Shown here in pieces: positions 16,702 to 26,232 of a stretch of 64,000 nucleotides of DNA (the first letter of the stretch is position 1; every line of letters starts with the position of its first letter). Location: assembly GCA_028284625.1 (NCBI GenBank), contig JANQRH010000016.1, positions 124,001-188,000 of the forward strand, in the 5' to 3' direction. Source of the DNA: Afifellaceae bacterium (GTDB lineage: Bacteria; Pseudomonadota; Alphaproteobacteria; Rhizobiales; Afifellaceae). The notes under the pieces were generated by a model. It worked only from the letters and a program-made list of their open reading frames with translations, had not been told where the DNA came from and did no database searches. The translations under genes and the position numbers were made by a program.

Positions 16702-19638
16702 CTATTCCGCTGCCGCCTGCCTTGCGGCGTCGAATTCGCGCAACGCTTCGGCGTCGCGCGGCGTGACGTCCGGATAGTCGCGGTCGGAGCCGACATCTGT
16801 GGAATATTTCCAGGAACGGGCGCATTTCTTGCCGCGCGCCTTCTCCACGGTAACCGCGGCGATCTCTGCCTCCTGCGGCAGCCGGAAGGCGTCGGCCGGC
16901 GCTTTCTTCAACGCCTTCACCGTGAAGCCGGAGGTGATGCAGATCTCCGCCATGTCGACGCCGTCCATGGCGGTGACCAAGGCTTCGTCGGACACGAACA
17001 GAATCGGACTGGCCTCCAGAGAGGAGCCGATGTCCTTGCGCACGCGCGCCTCCTCCAGCGCGCCCAGGACTACGCTGCGAAGCCTCAGAACGGTGTCCCA
17101 CTTGGCCTCCAGCGCCTCGTCCCGCCAGGCCCGCGGCACCAGCGGAAAGAGCTCCAGGTGCACCGTATCGAGCTCGCTGCTATGGCGCTGCACCCAGGCC
17201 TCGTCGCAGGTGAAGGGCAGGATCGGCGCAAACCAGCGCACGAGACTGTCAAGCAGCCGGTCGATCACGGTCAGCGTTGCGTGACGCTCGCGCGACGATT
17301 CCGGGTCGCAATAGAGCCGGTCCTTGCGAACGTCGAAATAGAACGCCGATAGGTCGACGGTCATGAAGTTGAAGAGCGCAAAGTAGATGCGCTTGAAATC
17401 GAACGCCTGGTAGGCGTCGCGGACAACTCGGTCGAGACGCGCCAGATGCGATAGCATCAACCGCTCAAGCTCCGGCATATCGGTCTCCGAGACGCGGTGC
17501 TCGGGGCGGAAATGCGCCAGCGAACCGAGCATCCAGCGCAGCGTGTTGCGCAGCTTGCGGTAGGAATCGACGCTGGTCTTGAGGATTTCCGGACCGATCC
17601 TCGGGTCCTCCGAATAGTCGATCGAGGCGACCCATAGCCTGAGAATATCGGCGCCGGATTGCTCGATCACTTGCTGCGGCGTGATCTGATTGCCCAGCGA
17701 TTTCGACATTTTGCGGCCGTCCTCGGCCATGACGAAACCGTGCGTCAGCACCGTTTCGTAGGGCGCGCGGCCGCGCGTCCCGCAGCTCTCAAGAAGCGAG
17801 GAATGGAACCAGCCGCGGTGCTGGTCGGACCCTTCCAGATAGAGCGAGGCGGGCCATTTCAGGTCAGGCCGGGTTTCCAGGACGAAGGCATGGGTGGAGC
17901 CGGAATCGAACCAGACATCGAGGATGTCGTTGACCTTCTCCCATTCGGCCGGGTCGTAGGTATTGCCGAGAAAGCGCTCCTTCGCGCCGTTCTCGAACCA
18001 GGCGTCCGCACCCTCCGCCTCAAAGGCGCTGACGATGCGTTGATTCACAGCTTCGTCCTTGAGGACCTCGCCAGTCTCCAGATTGACGAAGACGGCGATC
18101 GGCACTCCCCAGGCGCGCTGACGCGACACGACCCAATCGGGGCGCGCCTCGATCATGTTGTAGAGCCGGTTCTGACCGCTTTCAGGCACGAACTGTGTCT
18201 CGACGATGGAGCGCAGCGCGCGGGCGCGAAGCGTGTCGCCGGGCTCTTCGATGTCGCGGTCCATATGGATGAACCATTGCGGTGTGTTACGGAAAATGAC
18301 CGGCTTCTTGGAACGCCAGGAATGCGGGTATTGGTGCTTCAGCCGGCCGCGTGCAATGAGCGCGCCGGCCTCCGTCAGCGCCTCGATGACGGCGGCGTTG
18401 GCATCACCCTTTTCACCGGCCGGCGTGATGACCTGCCGGCCTTCAAAACCCGGCGCGTCGACGGTGAAGCGGCCGTCGGCGTCGACGGTATAGGGGATGG
18501 CGGTGTCGACGCCGCTATCTCTGAGCTCGGCGCGGCTCGCCATCCAGATGTCGAAGTCCTCGCGGCCATGGCCGGGTGCGGTGTGGACGAAGCCCGTGCC
18601 GTCCTCCTCCGTCACGTGCTCGCCCGACAGGAGCGGCACGTCGAACAGGTAGCCGCCGAGCCCAGCGGCGCGCAGCGGATGGGCGCAGACCAGCGTCTCA
18701 AAGTCGCTGGTCTCGACTTCCGAAACGCGTTGATAATCCTCCACGCGCGCCTGCTTCATCACATCGGCGGCGAGCGCATCGGCGAGAACGAACTTGTCGC
18801 CGGCCTCGGCCCAATTTCCCTCCGGCGCGGCGGTCACCTCATATAGGCCGTAGGCGATGCGCGGCGAATAGCAGACGGCGCGGTTGCCGGGGATCGTCCA
18901 CGGCGTCGTCGTCCAAATCACAACCGAGGCACCGCGAAGGAAGCGCGGACCCGACGTCACCGGAAACGCCACCCACACCGTGTCGGACGTGTGGTCGTGG
19001 TACTCGACCTCCGCCTCCGCCAGCGCCGTCTTCTCCACCACCGACCACATGACCGGCTTGGAGCCACGATAAAGCTGCGCCGACATGGCGAACTTCATCA
19101 GCTCCGCGGCGATGGTCGCCTCGGCGTGGTTGTTCATCGTCGTGTAGGGATTCTCAAAATCGCCGACGACGCCCAGGCGTTTGAACTCTTCGGTCTGCAC
19201 GCCCATCCAGTGGCGTGCGAACTCGCGGCACTCGCGGCGGAATTCGTTGACCGGGACGGCGTCCTTGTCCTGGCCCTTGGCGCGATATTCCTCCTCAACC
19301 TTCCATTCGATCGGCAGGCCGTGGCAGTCCCAGCCCGGCACATAGTTGGAATCGAAGCCGAGCATCTGGTGGGAGCGAGTGACGATGTCCTTGAGGATCT
19401 TGTTCAGCCCGGTGCCGAGATGGATGTGGCCGTTAGCGTAAGGCGGGCCGTCGTGAAGGATATACTTGTCGCGCCCCTTGGCGGCCTCGCGCTGACGACG
19501 ATAGACGTCGATCTCCTCCCAGCGCTTGAGGATCTCCGGCTCGCGCTTGGGCAGGCCGGCGCGCATGGGAAAGTCCGTCTTGGGCAGGAACAGCGTTTCA
19601 GAATAGTCGCGGCCGGATGCGGCCTTCTTGTCGCTCAT
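16702..19638 (-). CDS. ileS: Isoleucyl-tRNA synthetase
   Basis: Class I aminoacyl-tRNA synthetase that charges tRNA-Ile and edits misactivated valine. The 978-residue protein shows the HIGH-type motif [14 protein letters not shown] near residue 65, the tryptophan-rich editing domain region [16 protein letters not shown], and [12 protein letters not shown] (KMSKS). The C-terminus retains a KCARSWKYS segment of the tRNA-binding extension but only part of the usual zinc-ligand cysteine set, which is common in alphaproteobacteria. Upstream are 231 bases before the divergent DedA-like gene. Confidence 0.97.
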   Translation of the reverse strand: MSDKKAASGRDYSETLFLPKTDFPMRAGLPKREPEILKRWEEIDVYRRQREAAKGRDKYILHDGPPYANGHIHLGTGLNKILKDIVTRSHQMLGFDSNYVPGWDCHGLPIEWKVEEEYRAKGQDKDAVPVNEFRRECREFARHWMGVQTEEFKRLGVVGDFENPYTTMNNHAEATIAAELMKFAMSAQLYRGSKPVMWSVVEKTALAEAEVEYHDHTSDTVWVAFPVTSGPRFLRGASVVIWTTTPWTIPGNRAVCYSPRIAYGLYEVTAAPEGNWAEAGDKFVLADALAADVMKQARVEDYQRVSEVETSDFETLVCAHPLRAAGLGGYLFDVPLLSGEHVTEEDGTGFVHTAPGHGREDFDIWMASRAELRDSGVDTAIPYTVDADGRFTVDAPGFEGRQVITPAGEKGDANAAVIEALTEAGALIARGRLKHQYPHSWRSKKPVIFRNTPQWFIHMDRDIEEPGDTLRARALRSIVETQFVPESGQNRLYNMIEARPDWVVSRQRAWGVPIAVFVNLETGEVLKDEAVNQRIVSAFEAEGADAWFENGAKERFLGNTYDPAEWEKVNDILDVWFDSGSTHAFVLETRPDLKWPASLYLEGSDQHRGWFHSSLLESCGTRGRAPYETVLTHGFVMAEDGRKMSKSLGNQITPQQVIEQSGADILRLWVASIDYSEDPRIGPEILKTSVDSYRKLRNTLRWMLGSLAHFRPEHRVSETDMPELERLMLSHLARLDRVVRDAYQAFDFKRIYFALFNFMTVDLSAFYFDVRKDRLYCDPESSRERHATLTVIDRLLDSLVRWFAPILPFTCDEAWVQRHSSELDTVHLELFPLVPRAWRDEALEAKWDTVLRLRSVVLGALEEARVRKDIGSSLEASPILFVSDEALVTAMDGVDMAEICITSGFTVKALKKAPADAFRLPQEAEIAAVTVEKARGKKCARSWKYSTDVGSDRDYPDVTPRDAEALREFDAARQAAAE

Positions 19639-19869
19639 CTTGGGGCCTTCAAGGCATTAGGGGACTTACACGTGGGCTTCGCCGTCTAGGCAGCGCGCCG
19701 CCGAATAGCGGCTGTTCCGGCCCCGTCAGAGCGAGGCCGTGCGAATAATTCGACTGATTGCCGAAACGTGCACCATGACGGGGCTTTTAGCGGAGGCCGG
19801 CGAGCAAGGGAAGCACCCGCGCCACGCCAAATCTGGCGCTTCGGCCGCGAAGCAGATAGAGCGGCTCGC
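19639..19869. other. ileS/DedA intergenic region with long-range inverted repeat
   Basis: The 231 bases between the divergent ileS and DedA-like genes contain a perfect 9-bp inverted repeat, GCCCCGTCA at 19720-19728 and TGACGGGGC at 19776-19784, the latter followed by TTTT on the plus strand. Inside it lies CGAATAATTCG, itself a palindrome. The 47-base loop is too large for a simple terminator. It could be part of an ileS leader structure, but no known riboswitch or leader peptide with Ile codons was recognised. The promoter of ileS is not evident. Confidence 0.35.
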
Positions 19870-20469
19870 ATGATGGGACCGTCAGCGATGCTGCGCGCGC
19901 TCTACGACTGGACGATGCGGCTGGCGGCGACCAAGCATGCCACGGCGGCGCTGGCGTTCATCTCCACCATCGAAAGCTCCGTCTTTCCGATCCCGCCGGA
20001 CGTCCTGCTCATTCCCATGGTGCTAGCCAGGCGGGCCAAGGCGTGGTGGTACGCACTGGTTGCGACCGTCTCCTCCGTGTTTGGCGGGCTTATCGGCTAC
20101 GCGCTGGGGGCGCTTCTGTTTGAGGCCGTGGCCAAGCCGATTCTCAGCTTCTACGGTTATCTGGAGCAGTTCGATCACTTCGCCGAGTACTACAATTCGT
20201 GGGGCGCCTGGGCAGTGCTCGTTGCGGGCGTGACGCCCTTCCCGTTCAAGGTGATCACGATCGCGTCCGGCGCGACGCAATTGTCCCTGGTGGTGTTCAT
20301 CGTGGCGAGCATCGTAGCGCGCGGCTTGCGCTTCTACCTTGTGGCGGGGTTGCTCTATTGGTTCGGCCCGCCGATCCGCGATTTCATCGAAGCGCGCCTC
20401 GGTCTGGTGACGATAGTCTTCTTCGTTCTCTTGATCGGTGGTTTCGTAGTGGCGCGCTACGCGTTTTGA
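19870..20469 (+). CDS. YqaA/DedA-type SNARE-associated (VTT) membrane protein
   Basis: A 199-residue polytopic protein. FISTIESSVFPIPPDVLLIPMV and the later WAVLVAGVTPFPFKVITIASG with a re-entrant proline pattern are typical of the VTT/SNARE-associated domain (YqaA subgroup of the DedA superfamily). Such proteins are thought to scramble or transport lipids or need the proton gradient; a specific substrate is not known. About five hydrophobic segments are visible. Start options are 19870, 19873 and 19888; the first ATG pair is used. The 3' end overlaps ribF by 13 bases convergently. Confidence 0.82.
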   Translation: MMGPSAMLRALYDWTMRLAATKHATAALAFISTIESSVFPIPPDVLLIPMVLARRAKAWWYALVATVSSVFGGLIGYALGALLFEAVAKPILSFYGYLEQFDHFAEYYNSWGAWAVLVAGVTPFPFKVITIASGATQLSLVVFIVASIVARGLRFYLVAGLLYWFGPPIRDFIEARLGLVTIVFFVLLIGGFVVARYAF

Positions 20470-21473
20470 GCGTTGCTCGCCTGGAGCGCGACCCAGGCGT
20501 CGGCGATGCGCTGATCGAAGGCGCTCGGCGGATGGCGCTCCAGGATGGTCCGCGCCTCAACGGAATCCTCGTCCATGCGGGCAACCAGCGCCTCGACGCT
20601 GTCGAAATGCCGCTCCTCGCGGATGTGGCCGCAGAACGAAACGAGTGCCTCCGCGCCATAAAGGTCGCCGGAGAAATCGAAGACGAAGGTCTCCAGCACC
20701 GGGTCGCCGCCACCGAAGGTCGGGCGCCGGCCGTAGCTTGCCACGCCGTCGCGAAGCGCACCGTCGGTCGTCAGTAGACGCACGGCGTAGATGCCGTGGG
20801 CGAGTTCAGACGCCGGATCGAGCACCATGTTGGCGGTCGGGTAACCGAGGTCGCGGCCGCGGCCGTCGCCGCGTTGCACGGTTCCCGCAACGGCGTAACG
20901 CCAGCCGAGCAACGCCCCGGCCGCTGTCACATCGCCCTGCGACAGAGCGTGACGGATGCGCGTCGACGACACCGCCTCCGGCCCCTCGCTCACGGCTTCG
21001 ACAATCGTCACGGAGAAGCCATGCAGTGCGCCCTGTTCGGCCAGGAATTGCGGCGTGCCTGCGCGCGCCTTGCCGAAATGGAAATCGTAGCCGGTCACGG
21101 CGGCGCGGATGGCGAGGCGCTCCACCAGCACATCGCTGACGAAGTCCTCCGCGCTTTGCGACGCCAGCGCTTGATCGAACGGCAGCACCAATGTGCCGTC
21201 AAATCCGAGCGCCGCCGCAAGCGCCGCCTTCAACGGCGCCGGTGTCAGGCGAAAGAGCGGCTTTCCAGAGAAGAACGCGCGCGGGTGCGGCTCGAAGGTG
21301 AGCATCAGCGCGGGCGCGCCCAGGTGCTCTGCTTGCGCGGAGGCGGCGCGCAGCACCGCCTGATGGCCGCAATGCACGCCATCGAAATTGCCGATCGCCA
21401 CCACGCCGCTGCGCCACGCCGACGGCATATCGGCGAGACTGGCAAAGCGGGCCGGCTTGGCGGGAGGCATCAT
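20457..21473 (-). CDS. ribF: Bifunctional riboflavin kinase / FAD synthetase
   Basis: RibF phosphorylates riboflavin to FMN and adenylylates FMN to FAD. The 338-residue protein has an N-terminal nucleotidyltransferase domain with AIGNFDGVHCGHQAVL (HxGH motif) and SSTRIRHAL (the SSTxIR motif), and a C-terminal flavokinase domain with GYPTANM (GxPTAN) and YGRRPTFGG. The start is the ATG pair at 21473/21470, giving MMPPAKPARF; the upstream extension of the frame runs into the HAD gene region and is not family-like. TIGR01459 HAD lies upstream, a conserved neighbour. Confidence 0.95.
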   Translation of the reverse strand: MMPPAKPARFASLADMPSAWRSGVVAIGNFDGVHCGHQAVLRAASAQAEHLGAPALMLTFEPHPRAFFSGKPLFRLTPAPLKAALAAALGFDGTLVLPFDQALASQSAEDFVSDVLVERLAIRAAVTGYDFHFGKARAGTPQFLAEQGALHGFSVTIVEAVSEGPEAVSSTRIRHALSQGDVTAAGALLGWRYAVAGTVQRGDGRGRDLGYPTANMVLDPASELAHGIYAVRLLTTDGALRDGVASYGRRPTFGGGDPVLETFVFDFSGDLYGAEALVSFCGHIREERHFDSVEALVARMDEDSVEARTILERHPPSAFDQRIADAWVALQASNAQNA

Positions 21474-21531
21474 GGGCGGGGTTCGCAAACGGCGGCGACC
21501 CTGCCCGCCGCGGATGGGAGCGTCAAGCGGG

Positions 21532-22383
21532 TCAAGCGACGCCATCCCAAGCAAGGGCTGGGATGTGCGCCACCGCATCGAGCCCCTCCGCGTGCAGCCG
21601 GGCAACGACGCGCGCCACGTCGGGATCCTCATGCGATCCGAAATCGGCGGCGTGGATGCCACCGGTCACGAAAAGAACCGGCAGGTCATTGTCGACGGCG
21701 CCGCGAATGTCAGTGGGCAGACCGTCGCCAATGGCCAGTATGCGCTTGCCCTTCAGCGCCGCGATCTCCCGCTTGGCGGCATCGTAGATCGGTGCGTGCG
21801 GCTTGCCGAAGAGGACAGCCTCCCCACCCAGCTCGCTGTAAAGACGGGCGAGCGCGCCGGCGCAGTAGATCAGATGACCGCCGCGCTCCACGACAAAATC
21901 CGGATTGGCGCACACCATGGTCAATCCGCGCGCGACAAGTCGCTCGAACAAAGTGCGATAATCCTCCGGCGTCTCCGTGTCGTCGTCGAGGAGCCCCGTG
22001 CAACTGACGATCTCCGCCTCGTCCTCAGACACCAGCGCAATGTCCAGCCCCTCATAGAACGCATCGTCGCGGTCGGGACCGACATGCAGCACCTTTGCGC
22101 CGGGGCGGGCGGCGATGACCGCGCGCGTCACGTCGCCGGACGTGATGACGGTGTCGTAGGCGCCGTCGGGAACACCCAGCCCTCTCAGCTGGTCGATGAC
22201 GGAATGGGCCGGACGCGGCGCATTCGTGACGAGCCCGACCGGGCCAACGATCTCGCGGAAGCGGACAAGCGCGTCCACGGCGGGCGGAAACGCGGCGACG
22301 CCATTGTGGAGAACGCCCCAAACGTCGCAAAGCAGCGAATCATATTCGCCGGTCAGTTCTTTCAGACCCGCAATCCGACGCAT
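21532..22383 (-). CDS. TIGR01459-type HAD-IIA hydrolase
   Basis: A 283-residue NagD-like phosphatase of HAD subclass IIA. Motif I is LLCDVWGVLHNG (DxWGV form typical of this subgroup, nucleophile Asp), motif II is in GLVTNAPRP, and motif III/IV are the Lys in LFGKPHAPIYDAA and AIGDGLPTDIRGA. The capping domain lies between. The family is found beside ribF in many alphaproteobacteria, so a flavin or nucleotide phosphate substrate is plausible but unproven. 58 bases separate it from ribF in the same direction. A run of ten C (ten G on its coding strand) lies about 42 bases upstream of its start. Confidence 0.85.
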   Translation of the reverse strand: MRRIAGLKELTGEYDSLLCDVWGVLHNGVAAFPPAVDALVRFREIVGPVGLVTNAPRPAHSVIDQLRGLGVPDGAYDTVITSGDVTRAVIAARPGAKVLHVGPDRDDAFYEGLDIALVSEDEAEIVSCTGLLDDDTETPEDYRTLFERLVARGLTMVCANPDFVVERGGHLIYCAGALARLYSELGGEAVLFGKPHAPIYDAAKREIAALKGKRILAIGDGLPTDIRGAVDNDLPVLFVTGGIHAADFGSHEDPDVARVVARLHAEGLDAVAHIPALAWDGVA

Positions 22384-22424
22384 TCCGTCTTCATTCCATC
22401 CTAAGCGCTGGAAACACCCGCGTG

Positions 22425-22434
22425 CCCCCCCCCC
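22425..22434. repeat. Homopolymer run of ten C
   Basis: Ten consecutive C on the plus strand, in the 252-base divergent region between the HAD gene and the first M16 peptidase. The rest of that region is GC-rich up to 22540 with no other clear feature apart from the promoter at its right end. Such runs can slip and vary between cells or between assemblies. Confidence 0.6.
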
Positions 22435-22572
22435 GCGGGAACCGGCGGCGCGGCCTAGCCCCGCCCGGGCGCGCCGTCAAGCGCGGCCGGGCGGCGGGCG
22501 CCACTGGCTGGCTATATCGGCGCGGCGGCGATATCGCACGCGCGCCTTGAACAGATCATGAAGGAAAGTTCA

Positions 22573-22601
22573 TTCGCCACTCTTCGCGCTGCCCCTATAT
22601 T
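22573..22601 (+). promoter_or_regulatory. Putative promoter of the M16 peptidase pair
   Basis: TTCGCC at 22573-22578 and TATATT at 22596-22601 are separated by 17 bases; the -10 also reads CTATAT, the form common in alphaproteobacteria. A start point near 22608 would leave a short leader with GGAGGG (22621-22626) nine bases before the ATG at 22636. This argues against the earlier in-frame ATG at 22558. The -35 match is weak. Confidence 0.35.
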
Positions 22602-22635
22602 GCCGCAATATGTGACCGTCGGAGGGCCCTGCCCG

Positions 22636-24018
22636 ATGAAGAGCTTCTTGCCGCTCGTGCTGTTGTCCGGAGTGCTGATGTCCTCAATCCCCGCCTATGC
22701 TGAGTCTCAGGTCGCCGAAATTGGCGCCGAAATCCCCCGCATGGCGCCGAACGCAGAGGAATTCCGCCTCTCAAACGGCATGCCCGTCGTCGTGATCCCC
22801 GACCATCGGGCGCCCGTCGTCTCACACATGGTTTGGTACAAGGTCGGCGCGGCCGATGAGGAAGACGGCCAATCGGGCATTGCCCATTTCCTTGAGCATC
22901 TCATGTTCAAGGGCACGGAGAAGCACCCGGGCGATGAGTTCCGCTCTCGTGTGGCCGCCATCGGGGGCGACGAGAACGCCTTCACCGCAGCCGACTACAC
23001 CGCCTACTTCCAGCGCGTCGCCAAGGAGAATCTCGGCGAGATGATGCGCTACGAAGCCGACCGGATGACCAATCTCGTGCTCGCCGACGATGTGGTCGAG
23101 ACGGAGCGCGACGTGGTCCTCAACGAGCGGCGCGACCGTGTGGAGCGCAATCCCGACGCCATCCTCAACGAAGCGCTGCTGAGGATTCTCTACCTGAACC
23201 ATCCCTATGGGCGGCCCATCATCGGGTGGAACCACGAGATCGAGGAGCTGGGTCGTGAGACGGCGCTGGACTTCTATCGCCGCTATTACACGCCGAGCAA
23301 CGCGATCCTGGTTGTTGCCGGCGACGTGACGCCCGATGAGGTGAAACGGCTGGCGGAGGAGACATATGGCGTCATCCCCGCGCGCCCCGATCTCGCGCGC
23401 GCGGCGCGGCCATCGGAGCCGCCGGGGGCCGGCCCGCGAACGGTCACCGTGCGCGACGAAAAGGTGCGCGAGCCGCAAGTACAGCGCGCCTATATCGTGC
23501 CTTCGGCGACGACGGCGGAGCCCGGCGAGGCGGAAGCGCTCAGCCTGCTTGCGGAGATTCTCGGCGGCGGCGCAACGAGCCGCTTCTATGACGGCATCGT
23601 GCGCGGCGATGGCATGGCCACCTATGCCGGCGCCTTCTATCGCTCCACCGGCCTCGATAGCTCGCGCTTCGTGATCTACGGATTGCCCAAGCCGGGCGTT
23701 GCGCTCACCGATCTGGAGGGGCGCATGGATGAGGTGATCGCTACGCTCCTGGAGGACGGGGTCACCGAAGAAGAGCTGGAACGCGCCAAACGATCGGCGA
23801 TTGCGCAGGCCATCTATTCCCTCGACAGCCAGGTGCGACTGGCGATGATCGTGGGCCAGGCGCTGACCTCAGGTGTGACGCTTGCCGACGTTCAGACCTG
23901 GCCGGAGCGCATCGACGCTGTGACGGTCGACGATGTCCAGGTGGCGGCGCGAAAATTCCTTCGTGCGGAGTCCTCCGCCACCGGCTATCTAGAGCCGCTT
24001 GCGGAGGAGCGGAGCTGA
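22636..24018 (+). CDS. M16 zinc metallopeptidase, catalytic subunit type
   Basis: A 460-residue pitrilysin/PqqL-like peptidase. A signal peptide (MKSFLPLVLLSGVLMSSIPAYAES) sends it to the periplasm. The inverted zinc motif HFLEH is at residues 84-88, with Glu ligand in the ETERDVVLNERRD segment about 75 residues on. The middle and C-terminal M16 domain follow. GGAGGG nine bases upstream of the ATG at 22636 and the signal peptide favour this start. The stop overlaps the ATG of the second M16 gene (TGATG), so the two chains are probably made in equal amounts and form a heterodimer, as in other bacterial M16B pairs. Confidence 0.9.
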   Translation: MKSFLPLVLLSGVLMSSIPAYAESQVAEIGAEIPRMAPNAEEFRLSNGMPVVVIPDHRAPVVSHMVWYKVGAADEEDGQSGIAHFLEHLMFKGTEKHPGDEFRSRVAAIGGDENAFTAADYTAYFQRVAKENLGEMMRYEADRMTNLVLADDVVETERDVVLNERRDRVERNPDAILNEALLRILYLNHPYGRPIIGWNHEIEELGRETALDFYRRYYTPSNAILVVAGDVTPDEVKRLAEETYGVIPARPDLARAARPSEPPGAGPRTVTVRDEKVREPQVQRAYIVPSATTAEPGEAEALSLLAEILGGGATSRFYDGIVRGDGMATYAGAFYRSTGLDSSRFVIYGLPKPGVALTDLEGRMDEVIATLLEDGVTEEELERAKRSAIAQAIYSLDSQVRLAMIVGQALTSGVTLADVQTWPERIDAVTVDDVQVAARKFLRAESSATGYLEPLAEERS

Positions 24019-25337
24019 TGCGTCCGTCAGGTTCCGCCTGTGCTGCGGCGTTCGCCCTTGGAGCTCTCATGAACATTGCGCTTGCCACACCGCCGGCCGA
24101 GGCCACCACCATCCAGGAGGTCACCAGCCCGTCGGGGCTGACGGCGTGGGTCGTGGAGGATTACACGCTGCCGATCGTGGCGATGAATCTGGCGTTTCGC
24201 GGCGGCGCGTCACAGGACCCTGACGGCAAAGCGGGCCTCGCCAACCTCATGTCCGGTCTGCTGGACGAAGGCGCCGGGCCGCTCGATTCGCGCGCGTTTC
24301 AGACGAAGCTTGAGGACCTCTCCGTCACGATCAATTTCGATGTCGGCGCCGACGCCTTTTACGGCAATCTGCGCACGCTGACGACCAATCTCGACGAAGC
24401 GGTTGAGCTCCTTCGCCTTGCGGTCAACGAGCCGCGTTTCGATGCGGAGCCGGTGGAGCGCATCCGCGGTCAGGTGATCGCCAATCTCCGGCGCGAGGAA
24501 TCCGATCCGGGCGACGTTGCCGGCCGGCTGTGGTCGGCGACCATGTTCGGCGAGCACCCCTACGGCCAGTCACGGCAGGGCACGCCCGACAGCGTCGCGG
24601 CCGTCATGGCAGAGGACCTGAAGGCCTTTCATGCGCGCACGCTGGCGCGCGACAATCTGCACGTCGTCATGGTCGGCGCGATCGATGCCGAAAAGGCGGC
24701 AGCGGTGCTGGATCAGGTCTTCGGCGGGCTGCCGGCAGAGGCCACGCTCAACCCGATCGCCGAGGTCACGCCGGCAGTGTCGCAAACCGCGCATACCTCA
24801 CTGTCCGTCCCGCAAACGACGGTCCGGCTCGGCGGGTTAGGGCTGAAGCGTGACGACCCGGATTTCATCGCCGCCTATGTCGCCGATCACATCCTCGGCG
24901 GCGGGACGTTCTCCTCGCGGCTCTATAAGGCCGTGCGCGAAGATCGCGGCCTCGCCTATTCCGTCGGCACCAGCGTCGTCCCGTTCGACCATGCGGGCGC
25001 CTTCGTGGCGGCGACCTCCGTTGATGCCGCCAACGCCGATAAGGCCGTTCAGATCATGCTTGAGGAGATCGCCAGATTTGGCGAGGAAGGGCCGAGCGAG
25101 GAGGAGCTGGCCTCGGCTAAGGACTATCTGGTCGGCAATTTCGCGCTGCGCTTCGATTCTTCGCAGAAGATCGCGCGCAACCTTCTGCACTTCCAGCTCG
25201 ACAATCTCGGCATCGATTATCTGGAGCGGCGGAACGATCTCATCCGCGCGGTCACCCTGGAAGACGTGCGGCGGGTGGCGAAGCGCATCTGGAGCCAGCC
25301 GCTCTCCATCATCACCGTGGGGCCCGGCGAAAGCTGA
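24018..25337 (+). CDS. M16 peptidase-like partner lacking the zinc motif
   Basis: A 439-residue secreted M16-family protein with an N-terminal hydrophobic signal segment (ACAAAFALGALMNIALATPP). The place of HxxEH is taken by LANLMSGLLDEG, so zinc ligands are absent. The C-terminal half has FSSRLYKAVREDRGLAYSVG, which carries the Arg/Tyr pair that the non-catalytic subunit of M16B peptidases supplies to the active site. Together with the upstream gene it should form a periplasmic heterodimeric protease. Start overlaps the preceding stop by one base. Confidence 0.9.
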   Translation: MRPSGSACAAAFALGALMNIALATPPAEATTIQEVTSPSGLTAWVVEDYTLPIVAMNLAFRGGASQDPDGKAGLANLMSGLLDEGAGPLDSRAFQTKLEDLSVTINFDVGADAFYGNLRTLTTNLDEAVELLRLAVNEPRFDAEPVERIRGQVIANLRREESDPGDVAGRLWSATMFGEHPYGQSRQGTPDSVAAVMAEDLKAFHARTLARDNLHVVMVGAIDAEKAAAVLDQVFGGLPAEATLNPIAEVTPAVSQTAHTSLSVPQTTVRLGGLGLKRDDPDFIAAYVADHILGGGTFSSRLYKAVREDRGLAYSVGTSVVPFDHAGAFVAATSVDAANADKAVQIMLEEIARFGEEGPSEEELASAKDYLVGNFALRFDSSQKIARNLLHFQLDNLGIDYLERRNDLIRAVTLEDVRRVAKRIWSQPLSIITVGPGES

Positions 25338-25468
25338 GGCGGACGCCCGCCACCGCCATCTGGGCGCGCTCGGGCTCAGAATCGCTTGACTCCGCCCCCG
25401 GGCTTGCGCTTGACGCGCCTTCTGCCCACGATAGCGACAAAGGGCAAGCCAAGGGGTTGGAGGGCGAT

Positions 25469-26038
25469 ATGCGATTGAAGACCGCGGGTCTTACGGCATT
25501 TCTGGTGCTGTCATGGAGTTCGTTCGCGGCGGCCGGGCCGGTTGCGGACGCTGGAGCGGAAGCGGAAAGGCTTCATGCGGCCGGTAAGACGGTGGAAGCG
25601 CTTGAGGCGCTGAGCGCCGCCACCGACGCAATATGGGGCGACGGCGCCCTGGCCTTCAGGAGTGTGGCCGTCGTGGATGCGGCGAGCGGCTTCGGCCTTA
25701 ACGACATGCGCGCCGACGCGACGTTCAAGCCCGACCAGAAGCTCACGGTCTATGTAGAGCCGGTCGGCTTCGGATATGGCGACGGGACGGTCGCCTTCAC
25801 CGCCGATCTGGCGCTGGAGAACGCCACCGGCCAAGTTCTCAACGAGACCAGCGACGTCTTCTCCATCGACGCGCCGTTCGCGGAAGGCCGGCGCGAGTTC
25901 TACATGACGTTAACCTTTGACGTGCCGTTCCTGCGCCCCGGCGACTACACGGCGATTTTCACCGTCCACGACAAGAACTCAGACAAAAGCGGCAGCTTCG
26001 ACGTGCCGTTCAGCGTCTCCCTACCGGCCGCCGAATAG
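25469..26038 (+). CDS. Secreted protein of unknown function
   Basis: A 189-residue exported protein: MRLKTAGLTAFLVLSWSSFAAAG is a signal peptide. The mature part has a short helical start (AEAERLHAAGKTVEALEALSAATDAIW), then a beta-rich region with YVEPVGFGYGDGTVAFTADLAL and FLRPGDYTAIFTVHDKNSDKSG, resembling an immunoglobulin-like or carrier fold. The ATG at 25469 has GGAGGG just upstream, while the earlier TTG at 25457 would contain that site. A possible promoter is TTGACG at 25410-25415. 131 bases follow the M16 pair. No known family was recognised with confidence. Confidence 0.65.
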   Translation: MRLKTAGLTAFLVLSWSSFAAAGPVADAGAEAERLHAAGKTVEALEALSAATDAIWGDGALAFRSVAVVDAASGFGLNDMRADATFKPDQKLTVYVEPVGFGYGDGTVAFTADLALENATGQVLNETSDVFSIDAPFAEGRREFYMTLTFDVPFLRPGDYTAIFTVHDKNSDKSGSFDVPFSVSLPAAE

Positions 26039-26113
26039 GCGGCAGCGCCCTCGCGACAGCGGACGACGCAGCGCGGCCGGTCAGAAAATGCCGGCCGCGC
26101 TGGCGCTTTGCCA

Positions 26114-26142
26114 TTGACAAGCGGTCTGACGCGCCCTACCTC
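26114..26142 (+). promoter_or_regulatory. Putative groESL promoter
   Basis: A perfect -35 hexamer TTGACA at 26114-26119 is followed after 17 bases by TACCTC at 26137-26142, a weak -10. The predicted start point near 26149 falls just before the CIRCE element, the usual arrangement for HrcA-controlled groESL operons. Confidence 0.5.
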
Positions 26143-26151
26143 ACCGCCGGC

Positions 26152-26184
26152 CTGTTAGCACTCCCCTTGAGCGAGTGCTAACAG
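26152..26184. promoter_or_regulatory. CIRCE operator (HrcA binding site) of groESL
   Basis: TTAGCACTC - 9 bases - GAGTGCTAA at 26155-26181 is an exact CIRCE consensus. The symmetry extends to 12 perfect base pairs on each side (CTGTTAGCACTC at 26152-26163 and GAGTGCTAACAG at 26173-26184). HrcA represses groESL through this site and is released when GroEL is titrated by unfolded protein. hrcA itself is not in the window. Confidence 0.97.
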
Positions 26185-26232
26185 CTGTTTTCGTAGGGCG
26201 TTCGCCCTCCAGAAGGACGAGAGAGGGAGCAT

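Noticed and set aside
16698..16796. Upstream extension of the lspA frame.
   Set aside because: It overlaps the end of ileS and adds residues unlike LspA; the ATG at 16697 is 4 bases after the ileS stop.
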